From assembly GCA_021738105.1 (NCBI GenBank), contig JAIPCS010000070.1, positions 1-14,539 of the forward strand: 14,539 nucleotides of DNA, read 5' to 3'. Below are positions 1 to 6,998 of this stretch, in pieces. The DNA is from Sulfuritalea sp. (GTDB lineage Bacteria; Pseudomonadota; Gammaproteobacteria; Burkholderiales; Rhodocyclaceae). The notes beneath the pieces are model-generated. The model made no database searches, had not been told where the DNA came from, and saw nothing but the letters and a program-made list of their open reading frames with translations. The first letter of the stretch is position 1, and the number at the start of each line of letters is the position of its first letter. A program made the translations under genes and the position numbers.

Positions 1-595
1 CTTTGTAGCCTTCCGGACAGCAAGAGTAGCATCGTCCCGCATACTCTTCGTAACCTGAAGAGGATATCTTGTCGCCTTTCTCTGTGTTTTTATGGGGATC
101 CGTCCCTCTGACGTCTTTTTTGCAGTCACAACGGCTGGTCGCTTTCTCCCAGCCAGAGCCAAAGGAGTCGCTGCAACCTTTATAGCAACTCCCCATACAG
201 GACCAGTAACCTGATGGGCAATCTCTTCCTGTGCTCTTACCATACAGATCAGCATTGGTCGCCGATTCGGGCCGTTCCGCATAGTGCACATCCAGCATAA
301 ACCCCCGTACTCCGTAACGCAGTTGATTCAGGATACTCCTGGATTGTTGATGATATTTCCATCCCTCTTCTTCGTTGGCAAACGCATTATGCGCCGTCAG
401 AAAAGCCACCTGATCGTAGCGACGGTCCAATAAATGCGGACTAATTGGCTTTGGAGCCCACCTCTCCATAGGAGGCTTAGGAGGCTTAAAAGGCGACCTA
501 TCCACAGGACTCGCCTCCACAGGAAATGTTCCTGATAACGACATCCCCAAGATTCCAACAAAACACATTACTCCAGCCACAAATTTGACTCTCAT
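1..595 (-). CDS. Secreted PI-PLC-like phosphodiesterase, Cys-rich, 3' end missing
   Basis: An open frame of 198 codons starts at ATG 595 and is still open at base 1, so the C-terminus lies outside the window. GGAG at 605-608 lies 9 bases before the ATG. Residues 1-28 form a signal peptide (charged MRVK, hydrophobic core, V-E-A cleavage before S29). A Pro-rich stretch follows (about 30-52). Residues 63-72 read VAFLTAHNAF and 95-104 read GVRGFMLDVH. These match the first catalytic-His strand (His69) and the Arg/Asp strand (Arg97, Asp102) of the PI-PLC-X / PLC-like phosphodiesterase fold. The second catalytic His region is not reached. Residues 126-193 carry nine cysteines (126, 133, 137, 141, 156, 158, 189, 192, 193), an insertion unusual for bacterial PI-PLC and suggestive of disulfides outside the cytoplasm. 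Codon use is AT-rich compared with the core genes, and transposase remnants lie upstream, so horizontal origin is likely. The substrate is unknown. The fold call is good; the exact activity is not. Confidence 0.72.
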   Translation of the reverse strand, partial: MRVKFVAGVMCFVGILGMSLSGTFPVEASPVDRSPFKPPKPPMERWAPKPISPHLLDRRYDQVAFLTAHNAFANEEEGWKYHQQSRSILNQLRYGVRGFMLDVHYAERPESATNADLYGKSTGRDCPSGYWSCMGSCYKGCSDSFGSGWEKATSRCDCKKDVRGTDPHKNTEKGDKISSSGYEEYAGRCYSCCPEGYK

Positions 596-685
596 TATTT
601 TGATCTCCGAAATAGTTTGTACTTTTTCTCTACTTTAGGAACTCTCCCACAAGACTGCATATATTTAATTTACATATATTCCAGA

Positions 686-714
686 TTTACCAGGGGCTTG
701 TTGATTTTTGTCAA
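686..714 (-). promoter_or_regulatory. Candidate promoter of the PI-PLC-like gene
   Basis: A perfect TTGACA -35 box is read on the minus strand (709-714). Only weak -10 candidates lie at the right distance (GGTAAA at spacer 17, GTAAAT at spacer 18). The surrounding 600-720 region is AT-rich, and the start codon lies about 90 bases downstream. The -35 box is clear but the -10 box is not. Confidence 0.3.
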
Positions 715-720
715 GAGTCT

Positions 721-933
721 GATCGACGGGTAGCGGACCGGGTTATCACACATTTGCGGACGATTATCGCTATTGGCATCAGCCGTGAGGGCCAGCGTCA
801 GGTGTCGGCTGTGAAACTGGCCAACCGAGGGAGTCCGCGCAGTCGGAGGAACTTCCTGCTACGGCTGAAGCATCGGCGCTGTGCGACGTGGAGTTTGTCG
901 TAATCGTTGGCAAAGACCTCATGGTGATCCCGA
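721..933 (+). pseudogene. IS256-family transposase fragment, frameshifted
   Basis: Translation from 721 gives a stretch typical of the IS256 (mutator) transposase catalytic core: TIIAIGISREGQRQVSAVKL at 760-819, then ANRG and NFLLRLKHRR up to about 879. Intact relatives read like AIGV..DGRR.VL..KLANRES...FL.GLK.RGL. The reading then moves to another frame near 871-879 and continues as DVEFVVIVGKDLMVIPSLLR (885-944), matching the family's GVEFVVSDDH.GL segment. The original frame hits a stop at 901. No start, N-terminus or C-terminus is present, so this is a dead internal fragment. No inverted terminal repeats were identified. Confidence 0.7.
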
Positions 934-1140
934 GCCTACTGCGACGAGTGCCAGCACGATTTCCTGATCGCCTACTCCTGCAGATGTCGTGGCGTTTGCC
1001 CCTCATGCAACACCCGGCGCATGACCGACGCCCCGAAGGTAGTGCAAGGCTAAGCGGCGTTTCTGGTCGATTGGATCTTTCCGACGCTACCGGTGCGGCG
1101 ATGGGCGATCACCGTGCCCAAACTGTGGCGCTATTTCCGC
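934..1140 (+). pseudogene. IS91-family transposase zinc-binding domain remnant
   Basis: Reading from 934 gives AYCDECQHDFLIAYSCRCRG followed by VCPSCNTRRM. This is the zinc-binding N-terminal domain of IS91/ISCR-type transposases: CxxC at 940-951, then cysteines at 979, 985, 997 and 1006. After an in-frame TAA at 1051-1053 the same frame continues AAFLVDWIFPTLPVRRWAIT and VPKLWRYFR. This corresponds to the family's LVDHVFP..PVRQWVLS.PK stretch. Upstream, the frame is blocked by TGA at 925-927. The rest of the transposase, including the catalytic Tyr domain, is not recognisable downstream. The fragment abuts the IS256-type remnant directly, so one element probably inserted into, or recombined with, another before both decayed. 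Confidence 0.75.
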
Positions 1141-1497
1141 TGTAGTGCCACAGTCGCAGTCGCTGGCCGGGTGCGGAAGTAGCTCCTACGAGGACGACTG
1201 GCTGCAATCACTGCATAGCTCGCTCTAGCAGCGAGAATTCCAAAGAGTCATTCGAATGGCCGATTCCATTTTTTCAAAGTTTGTCTCGAGTGCTCGCATC
1301 CCATCCATTTCTCTCAAGAGCCCGCTCGGTACACCTACGCGCCTCCTCTGATTTTGGGTACCGCCTTTCTGGCTCGCTTAGCGTCCAAACATTTGGGCCT
1401 GCCCTGGGCGTCTTGGTCAAGTTCCAATGTGGCGAATCCCGACGACTGCCTATCGGCCGCGTGGGTTTTTACACTGACCGGTTCCGGATAGGCGGAC
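1141..1497. other. Unassigned stretch between IS remnants and rlmB
   Basis: I see no recognisable gene here. Open frames exist on both strands (plus 1281-1559, minus 1335-1577) but overlap each other and run into rlmB. Neither has a family resemblance or a convincing ribosome binding site. A small hairpin is visible at 1219-1235 (stem CTCGCT/AGCGAG, loop of 5), without a T-run. No terminator for the minus-strand operon was found in this stretch. Confidence 0.4.
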
Positions 1498-2235
1498 TCA
1501 ACTGCCTCGCTGGCGCCGTGCCTCGAACAGACAGATGCCGGCCGAGACCGAAACATTGAGACTTTCCACGCTGCCATGCATGGGAATGCGTGCCAGTTCG
1601 TCGCAGGTTTCGCGGGTCAGGCGGCGCATGCCGGCGCCTTCGGCCCCGAGCACCCAGGCACAGGGAACTTTCTGGTCGATGGCGTAAATCTCCTGCGGTG
1701 CTTCGCCGGCTGCACCAATGACCCAGACGCCATGCTCCTGCATTTCGCGCAGGCTGCGCGCGAGATTGGTGACCACGATGTAGGGCACGGTGTCGGCGGC
1801 GCCGCTGGCGACCTTGATCACCGTGGCATTGAGGCCGCAGGCCTTGTCCTTGGGTGCGATCACGGCATGCGCGCCGGCCGCATCGGCGACGCGCAGGCAG
1901 GCACCCAGATTGTGCGGGTCGGTGATGCCGTCGAGTACCAGCAGCAGCGCGTTTTCTGTCAATCCTTCGAGCACATCGTCAAGCGTGATGTGTTTGGCCT
2001 GTGCCGCCACCCGCGCCACCACGCCTTGATGCTGCGTACCGCCGGCGAGGCCGTCGAGGCGCTTGGCATCGGAGGTGATGATGCGCACGCCGTGTGCCTC
2101 GGCCAACTTCAACAGATCGCGCATGCGGCCGTCCTGGCGGCCTTCGGCGACAGTGATTTCCTTGACGTCGTCAGCGGCGTGGCGCAGCTTGGCGGTGATG
2201 GCGTGAAAGCCGTGGATCAGTCGGGTGTCAGTCAT
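1498..2235 (-). CDS. rlmB: 23S rRNA (guanosine-2251-2'-O)-methyltransferase
   Basis: This SPOUT (TrmH/SpoU) enzyme methylates the 2'-O of G2251 in the 23S rRNA P-loop using SAM. The N-terminal substrate-binding domain starts LIHGFHA and contains the typical GGTQHQGVVA (about residues 65-74). The three SpoU motifs follow. Motif 1 is LDGITDPHNLGACLRVADAAG, with the catalytic-type N..R. Motif 2 is LGAEGAGMRRL. Motif 3 is IPMHGSVESLNVSVSAGICL. The length of 245 aa matches the family. I prefer the ATG at 2235 because relatives begin directly with M-(S/T)-x-T-x-LI-GFHA. An in-frame ATG at 2244 would add three residues, and neither has a strong Shine-Dalgarno. The start overlaps the end of the MscS gene by 8 bases. 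This is the last gene of the minus-strand chain. Confidence 0.93.
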   Translation of the reverse strand: MTDTRLIHGFHAITAKLRHAADDVKEITVAEGRQDGRMRDLLKLAEAHGVRIITSDAKRLDGLAGGTQHQGVVARVAAQAKHITLDDVLEGLTENALLLVLDGITDPHNLGACLRVADAAGAHAVIAPKDKACGLNATVIKVASGAADTVPYIVVTNLARSLREMQEHGVWVIGAAGEAPQEIYAIDQKVPCAWVLGAEGAGMRRLTRETCDELARIPMHGSVESLNVSVSAGICLFEARRQRGS

Positions 2236-3493
2236 TTTCTGCATCTTTCAAAATCCGGATTTCGCGCTGCGGGAAGGGGATCACGATACCGCTTTGCTTG
2301 AAGCCATCCCAGATCGCCAGGTTGATCGCGGAACGCAGCCGGCCCAGACCGTTTTCCGGGTCGGCGACCCAAAACCTCATTTCGAGATTGATGCCGGAAT
2401 CGGCGAATTCCTTGAGCAGCACCACTGGCGCCGGCTCGACAAGTACGCGCGACTGCGCCTGGGCGGCTTCTCTCATGACGGCCATGGCGCGCTCCAGATC
2501 ACTGCCATAGCTGATCTGTACCGGCAGTGCGACACGTACCTGTGGGTCGCTGTGGGTTTCGTTGAGCACCACCGAACTGACCAGCATTTCGTTCGGCACC
2601 AGGGCTTCGATGCCGGTTCGGTTTTTCACTACGGTATATCGCGTGGTGATACGAATCACCTCGCCGCGATCGCCACCCACGGTGATCATGTTGCCGATGC
2701 GTATGGAATTGTCGAGCAGGATGATGAAGCCCGAGACATAGTTGCTGGCGATTTTTTGCAGGCCGAAACCCAGGCCGACGCCGAGGGCGCCGCCGAACAC
2801 CGACAAGGTGGTGAGATCGATGCCGACCATGGGCAGGCCGATCAGCACGGCCAGGAGCAGCAACAAGGCCTTTGCCAGGCGCGCCAGCACTACGCGTACA
2901 TTGCCATCCAGCCCCGCCTCCTCGTTGAGCCGCCGCTCGAGGAGATTGCCCATCCACAGGGCTGCGAGCACGGTGAACAGTACCGCGGCGATGCCCTGCA
3001 GTACGTTCCACAGCGTCAGATTCTGCTGGCCGGCATGGAAACTGATCGAATCAAGCACCAGAATCACGTCGGGCAGCAGGCCGGTGATGTGCAGGGCGAC
3101 AATGCTCCAGATCAGCAGGGCAAAATTCCGTTCGAAACGCTGCAGCCAGGTCGCGCCGACAAAACTGAGGCGCAATACGTAAAGCACGGCCCGGATCACC
3201 GCCAGCGAAGACAGCAGTGGCAGTGCCAGCGCGAAAAGGCCGACGTTCATCACGTGCTGGGCCGGAACGCGAACCAACGCAACCAGAATCAGCGCGATGA
3301 CCGGAAAGGCCAGGCGCTGCAGCCCGTCTTTCCATGCTCCACCGCTATGTACCCGTCGTCGCCGCAAGACACGTTCGACCAGACCGGCCAGCAGCAGACA
3401 GGCACCCAGGGCCAACAACTGCCACACCAGATCGGGCTTGCTCAGGTCGGCGAGTACAAAGCGCCAGACGCCGGTCAACTCGCTTTCTTTCAT
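2228..3493 (-). CDS. MscS-family mechanosensitive ion channel
   Basis: A 421-aa inner-membrane protein expected to form a homoheptameric channel opened by membrane tension on hypo-osmotic shock. The N-terminal half has several hydrophobic segments (about 20-40, 62-80, 84-110, 127-147, 160-180, 205-220), more than the three of E. coli MscS. The hallmark pore helix TM3 is at about 228-262: LSVFGGALGVGLGFGLQKIA, then SNYVSGFIILLD, with the Gly/Ala packing pattern. The beta domain follows, with RIGNMITVGG, GEVIRITTRYTVV and LVPNEMLVSS, and then a C-terminal alpha/beta domain. The start ATG lies one base after the stop of the PLD-like gene, with only a weak GGAA upstream, so coupling is likely. 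Substrate selectivity cannot be read from the sequence. Confidence 0.93.
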   Translation of the reverse strand: MKESELTGVWRFVLADLSKPDLVWQLLALGACLLLAGLVERVLRRRRVHSGGAWKDGLQRLAFPVIALILVALVRVPAQHVMNVGLFALALPLLSSLAVIRAVLYVLRLSFVGATWLQRFERNFALLIWSIVALHITGLLPDVILVLDSISFHAGQQNLTLWNVLQGIAAVLFTVLAALWMGNLLERRLNEEAGLDGNVRVVLARLAKALLLLLAVLIGLPMVGIDLTTLSVFGGALGVGLGFGLQKIASNYVSGFIILLDNSIRIGNMITVGGDRGEVIRITTRYTVVKNRTGIEALVPNEMLVSSVVLNETHSDPQVRVALPVQISYGSDLERAMAVMREAAQAQSRVLVEPAPVVLLKEFADSGINLEMRFWVADPENGLGRLRSAINLAIWDGFKQSGIVIPFPQREIRILKDAEND

Positions 3494-3494
3494 C

Positions 3495-4037
3495 TCAATT
3501 CGTTCCGCTCATTCGTTCAGATCCGTCCCGATGCCGTTGCCAGTTATCCAGATACTGCCGCAGCAAGGTCGGATTGTCGCGCAGAATCAGCAGATTCTCG
3601 GCATTGCGGGCCTGGGCCGACCACGTGTAGTTGTAGCTGCCAGTGATGACGGTTCCATTCTCAGCCAGAGCGTCGATCAAGATTACCTTATTGTGCGCCG
3701 AGGCGTAGCGGGTTTCCCGCCAGACCGGAATACCACCGGCGGCGAGTTTCGGGATTTGCGAATTGTCGCCCTTCCTGATCATTTCGCTATCGGCCAATAC
3801 TTCGACCTTGACGCCGCGCGCTTGCGCATCCAGCAGCGCTTTGGCAATCGGGCGGCTGGTCAGCAGGTAGGCCTGCACATGAATGCTTTGCCGGGCCTCG
3901 CCCAGCACGCGAATAATGGCGCCTTCGGCATCGTCCCAAGGTGTGAACAGTACTTCGACGGTTCCCGTTGCGGCCTGCGGTGCGGCGCCAGCCAGCGCCG
4001 CCCAACTCAGGCAAAGCGCTGCCAGCAACTGTTTCAC
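3495..4037 (-). CDS. Secreted phospholipase D-like protein, single HKD motif
   Basis: A 180-aa protein with a signal peptide (MKQLLAALCLSWAALAGAA, cleavage near residue 18-19). The HKD motif is H115-N-K117-x4-D122, followed by G133-S134 and N136, as in the PLD superfamily. One HKD per chain and the short length resemble the Nuc-type endonucleases and related exported PLD-like proteins, which act as dimers that build one active site. The substrate could be nucleic acid or phospholipid; the sequence does not decide. The start is GTG, sharing GTGA with the stop of the upstream methyltransferase gene (4-base overlap). No strong ribosome binding site is seen, so translation probably depends on coupling. 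The stop lies 1 base before the MscS-type gene. Confidence 0.85.
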   Translation of the reverse strand: MKQLLAALCLSWAALAGAAPQAATGTVEVLFTPWDDAEGAIIRVLGEARQSIHVQAYLLTSRPIAKALLDAQARGVKVEVLADSEMIRKGDNSQIPKLAAGGIPVWRETRYASAHNKVILIDALAENGTVITGSYNYTWSAQARNAENLLILRDNPTLLRQYLDNWQRHRDGSERMSGTN

Positions 4038-5554
4038 TTTGTCCGTTCCAGCACCGCTGCATAGAAGGCATCGGTGGCATGTTTCTGTGGCGACAGGCGC
4101 ATGTCCTCACCGCAATCGATGACGATGCCCTGCGTCGCCAGCACCTCCTGCGCCGAGAGCCGATGAAAATCGGGATGCATTTCGAGAAAGGCGTCGACGA
4201 TGACTTCATTTTCTTCGGCCAGAATGCTGCAGGTGGCATACACCAGCCGGCCGCCGGGACGCACCAGCCGGGCGGCAGCCGCGAGAATCGAGGCCTGCTT
4301 GGCGGTAAGTTCGGCCACGCTTTGCGGCGATTGCCGCCACTTGAGATCGGGGTTGCGACGCAAGGTGCCCAGGCCGGAGCAGGGAGCGTCGACCAGTACA
4401 CGATCGGCCTTGCCCGACATGCGCTTGACGCGCGTATCGTTCTCGCTGGAGAGACAGGCCGGGTGCACGTTGGACAGCCCGGCGCGCGCGGCGCGCGGCT
4501 TGAGTTTGGCCAGGCGTTTGTCGGAAACATCATAGGCATAGAGCCGCCCGGTGGAGCGCATCAGCGCGCCCAGCAGCAGTGTCTTGCCACCGGCGCCGGC
4601 GCAGAAATCCACCACCAGTTCGCTGCGCTTGGGCGCCAGCAGAAAGCCCAGCAGTTGCGAGCCTTCATCCTGCACTTCAAAGCTGCCGTCAAGAAAGGCC
4701 GGGTGCTTTTGCAGGAAAGGTTTGGTTTTGAGGCGCAGCCCCAACGGCGAATAGGGACAGGGCGTGGCCACGATACCGTCGGCGGCGAGGCGCTGGATCA
4801 CGGCGGTCGGGTCTGCCTTCAGCGAGTTCACCCGCAGATCGAGCGGCGCCGGGGAATTCAGGGCGCGCGCCAGAGCCAGCAGGTCTTCGGCCGGCATGCG
4901 CGGAATTGGTACGCCCCCCGGCGCGGAAGAATCGTCCGCGCCGCCCCCCGTGGGGGCCAAGTCAATCTTGGGGCGGCCCGTCGATTGATTTGTGAGTCGT
5001 TCAACCAGCCAGTCGGGAAAATCCAGTTGCTCGGCCAGCGTCAGTTCGGGCTCGGGCTGACGCCGGATGTCGGCCAGCCATTCAGCTTCGCCGGGCAGCA
5101 ATGCGCCTTCGAGCTGGCGCTGCGACATGCCGCGCACCCGGGACAAAGACAGCAAGACCAGTTCACGCGGCGAGATGCGGCGCGGCGCGGCGACTTTCGG
5201 CGGACGTTTCGGCGTGGCGCCGGGCGCCAGAAAAGCCGGTTCGAGGTTGGGCCCGCAGGCGGCCAGCCGCTCCAGCAGGCGCTTGCGGCGCAGCACGGCA
5301 TAGGCGGTTTCTGCAATGAAAGAGCGATCCCGGGCCCCGCTTTTACGTGCCCGGAAAAATGCAGAGAGGGCAACGTCGGCCGCCTGGGTGAAGCTCAGCA
5401 ACTGGGCCGTGGCCGCCACCGCCGCGTTCAACAGGTCCGCTGCCAGACCGTCCGCCGCCTCGCCGCCGGCATGCGCGCCGCCCGAAGTCGCGGCGTCGCG
5501 TCGCGACCCGCGTAATGGAGTCGGCCGCGGCTTGCGGGTCGGGGATTTGCTCAT
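4034..5554 (-). CDS. RsmB/NOP family SAM-dependent rRNA m5C methyltransferase
   Basis: Expected to form 5-methylcytosine in rRNA. SAM motif I is VVDFCAGAGGKT (C318 in its middle). Motif IV is DAPCSG (Cys392) and motif VI is YATCS (Cys442). The latter two are the Cys pair used by m5C RNA methyltransferases, motif VI supplying the nucleophile. An all-helical region at about 40-130 resembles the NusB-like N-terminal domain of RsmB. At 506 aa it is longer than E. coli RsmB (429). The extra length comes from a basic, low-complexity N-terminus (about 1-35) and a Gly/Pro-rich insertion encoded by a palindromic repeat near 4912-4980. AGGAG (5560-5564) sits 5 bases before the ATG, which overlaps the DUF3108 stop as ATGA. 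Betaproteobacteria usually carry another RsmB beside fmt, so this may be a paralogue with a different target. I therefore give no symbol. Confidence 0.9.
   Translation of the reverse strand: MSKSPTRKPRPTPLRGSRRDAATSGGAHAGGEAADGLAADLLNAAVAATAQLLSFTQAADVALSAFFRARKSGARDRSFIAETAYAVLRRKRLLERLAACGPNLEPAFLAPGATPKRPPKVAAPRRISPRELVLLSLSRVRGMSQRQLEGALLPGEAEWLADIRRQPEPELTLAEQLDFPDWLVERLTNQSTGRPKIDLAPTGGGADDSSAPGGVPIPRMPAEDLLALARALNSPAPLDLRVNSLKADPTAVIQRLAADGIVATPCPYSPLGLRLKTKPFLQKHPAFLDGSFEVQDEGSQLLGFLLAPKRSELVVDFCAGAGGKTLLLGALMRSTGRLYAYDVSDKRLAKLKPRAARAGLSNVHPACLSSENDTRVKRMSGKADRVLVDAPCSGLGTLRRNPDLKWRQSPQSVAELTAKQASILAAAARLVRPGGRLVYATCSILAEENEVIVDAFLEMHPDFHRLSAQEVLATQGIVIDCGEDMRLSPQKHATDAFYAAVLERTK
4912..4980. 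repeat. Palindromic GC-rich repeat element inside the RsmB-like gene
   Basis: Three adjacent hairpins lie within the coding sequence. The first is GGCGCGGA (4920-4927) with TCCGCGCC (4935-4942), 7-base loop. The second is GCCCCC (4943-4948) with GGGGGC (4952-4957), 3-base loop. The third is CCAAG (4957-4961) with CTTGG (4967-4971), 5-base loop. On the gene strand the element reads in frame as TGRPKIDLAPTGGGADDSSA and on into PGGVP, a low-complexity segment between the N-terminal domain and the methyltransferase core. I recall similar palindromic units as dispersed repeats in Rhodocyclales-type genomes, but I cannot check this here. No second copy was seen in the window. Confidence 0.6.
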
Positions 5555-6351
5555 TGTGTCTCCTGAATGGCGATGTCTTGCGCGAGCTGGTCGAAGACTT
5601 CGCCCTTGCGATCGGTGAAGCGGATTTTCACGGGCAGGCCGCGCTGTTCGGGCACGATCCAGACTTCTATCGTGTCGTCGCCGCTGCTGCGGCTTTTCAT
5701 TCTCACGGCCTGACGTTTGCCGTCGGGCAGTGTCACGCTTTCTTTACCGACGATCTCGAAGCGATAATTTTCGAGTTTGCGACCGGTCGCGATGGGGACC
5801 TCAAGCGGACCGCGCTTGACACCCAGCAATACCAGCTGGCAGTACAGCGACAGCATGTCCTGGGTGCCGACGGCAATCTTGTCCTGCTTGCCTTCGTAGC
5901 TGACGACGCCACGCTTCCAGTCAAAGCTGGCGGTATCCAGGCCTTTGACCCGTTCATGGCGGAATTCACGCGGCCGCAAACCCGCGGCGGTGATGTCACC
6001 CTGGCTGACTTGCATCACGCGCATGGGTTTGAGCAGTGCGGCAAGTCCGGTGGTTTCGGTGACGCTTTGCAGCCTGTAATTATTGCCGTCATGTTCCCAG
6101 GAGTACACGACCTGGCCGAGCACCAGTCCATCCGCGCCGCGTGCGAGCGAAAAACGCACCCGCCCCTTGCGCGGAAAAGTGCTGCCTCCGGCATGACCGG
6201 AGGCGGTATCCCTTGCAGAGGGTGCTGATGAACCGACTGCGCCCGTTGCCGTGCCAACCGCGTCGCCCGCAGCCCCGTTCGCCAGAGCGAGCACCGGCAT
6301 CGTGATGCAGGCGATTGCCAGAAAACGCCACAGTGCCGTCAACGCGTTCAT
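5551..6351 (-). CDS. DUF3108 family exported protein
   Basis: A 266-aa protein with a signal peptide (residues 1-24, cleavage after A-L-A, before N25). A low-complexity Gly/Ala/Ser linker follows to about residue 58. The conserved domain starts near GRVRFSLARGADGLVLGQVV and runs through YRLQSVTETTGL and LRPREFRHERVKG to WIVPEQRGLPVKIRF and the C-terminus, a pattern typical of DUF3108 (predicted periplasmic beta-rich fold). Function is unknown. The family commonly sits directly after purN in betaproteobacteria, as here. The ATG overlaps the purN stop (ATGA at 6348-6351), and the gene's own stop overlaps the next ATG (5551-5554). Confidence 0.85.
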   Translation of the reverse strand: MNALTALWRFLAIACITMPVLALANGAAGDAVGTATGAVGSSAPSARDTASGHAGGSTFPRKGRVRFSLARGADGLVLGQVVYSWEHDGNNYRLQSVTETTGLAALLKPMRVMQVSQGDITAAGLRPREFRHERVKGLDTASFDWKRGVVSYEGKQDKIAVGTQDMLSLYCQLVLLGVKRGPLEVPIATGRKLENYRFEIVGKESVTLPDGKRQAVRMKSRSSGDDTIEVWIVPEQRGLPVKIRFTDRKGEVFDQLAQDIAIQETQ

Positions 6352-6998
6352 GCGGGATCCATCGGTGCAAGCTGCGGTGCATGCAACGCACCGTCCGGTA
6401 CGACCTCGCCCGACAAGTGAACCCGGCCGTCGACCAGTTGCAGTCGGCCTTCGAGAAACCAGCGCGCTACCCGCGGATACAGCAGATGTTCTTCGGCCAG
6501 CACGCGACGACCCAGGCTCTCCACATCGTCGCCCGAGTGTACCGGCACCGCGGCCTGGGCAATGATTGGTCCGCCATCAAGCGCCGGTGTCACGAAGTGC
6601 ACGCTGCAACCATGCAGCCTGACCCCGGCCGCCAGCGCCTGGGCATGCGTCTTGATGCCGCGAAACAAAGGCAGCAGCGAAGGATGAATATTTAGCAGCC
6701 GGCCGGAAAAACGTTCGACAAACGTGTCGCCGAGAATGCGCATGAAACCGGCGAGCAGAATCAGGTCTGGTGCATGGCACTCGATTTCAGCCGCCAGCGC
6801 TGCATCAAACGCCTCGCGCGAGGCGAAGCCGCGATGATCAATCACCGTGGTGGCAATGCCGCGACGGGCGGCGATGGCCAGGCCGCCGGCATCGGGCCGG
6901 TTGCTGACTACGGCCACACAACGGCCGGGAAGATCGGCGTCGAGCAGGGATTCCATGTTGCTGCCGCGCCCTGAGATCAGAATCAGATAGCGCTTCAC
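6348..6998 (-). CDS. purN: Phosphoribosylglycinamide formyltransferase
   Basis: Catalyses GAR + 10-formyl-THF to formyl-GAR in purine synthesis (cytoplasm). The phosphate-binding loop is LISGRGSNM (7-15). The catalytic trio known from the E. coli enzyme is present: Asn103 and His105 in LLNIHPSLLP, and Asp141 in TPALDGGPI. The length of 216 aa is normal. The start is GTG at 6998, confirmed because KRYLILISGRG begins the first beta strand immediately. This GTG overlaps the stop of the lipoprotein gene (GTGA). There is no strong ribosome binding site, so coupling is likely. The downstream partner purM, for the AIR step, lies 4.3 kb away in a separate transcription unit. Confidence 0.96.
   Translation of the reverse strand: MKRYLILISGRGSNMESLLDADLPGRCVAVVSNRPDAGGLAIAARRGIATTVIDHRGFASREAFDAALAAEIECHAPDLILLAGFMRILGDTFVERFSGRLLNIHPSLLPLFRGIKTHAQALAAGVRLHGCSVHFVTPALDGGPIIAQAAVPVHSGDDVESLGRRVLAEEHLLYPRVARWFLEGRLQLVDGRVHLSGEVVPDGALHAPQLAPMDPA

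Noticed and set aside
888..1145. 85-codon plus-strand open frame in the IS region as a real gene
   Set aside because: Its first part is the frameshifted tail of the IS256-type fragment, and the rest reads the IS91-type remnant out of frame. It is an accident of decay.
1281..1577. Overlapping 80-92 codon frames on both strands before rlmB
   Set aside because: They overlap each other and the rlmB 3' end. No ribosome binding site or family similarity could be supported.
2225..3646. 473-codon plus-strand open frame opposite the MscS gene
   Set aside because: It lies antisense to a clear MscS channel. It is rich in Gln, His, Asp and Arg, the usual shadow of a GC-rich membrane protein gene, with no recognisable domain.
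3968..5515. 515-codon plus-strand open frame opposite the RsmB-like gene
   Set aside because: It is antisense to a gene with all m5C methyltransferase motifs. The Arg/Gln/Gly-rich composition and lack of family features mark it as a shadow, despite its length.
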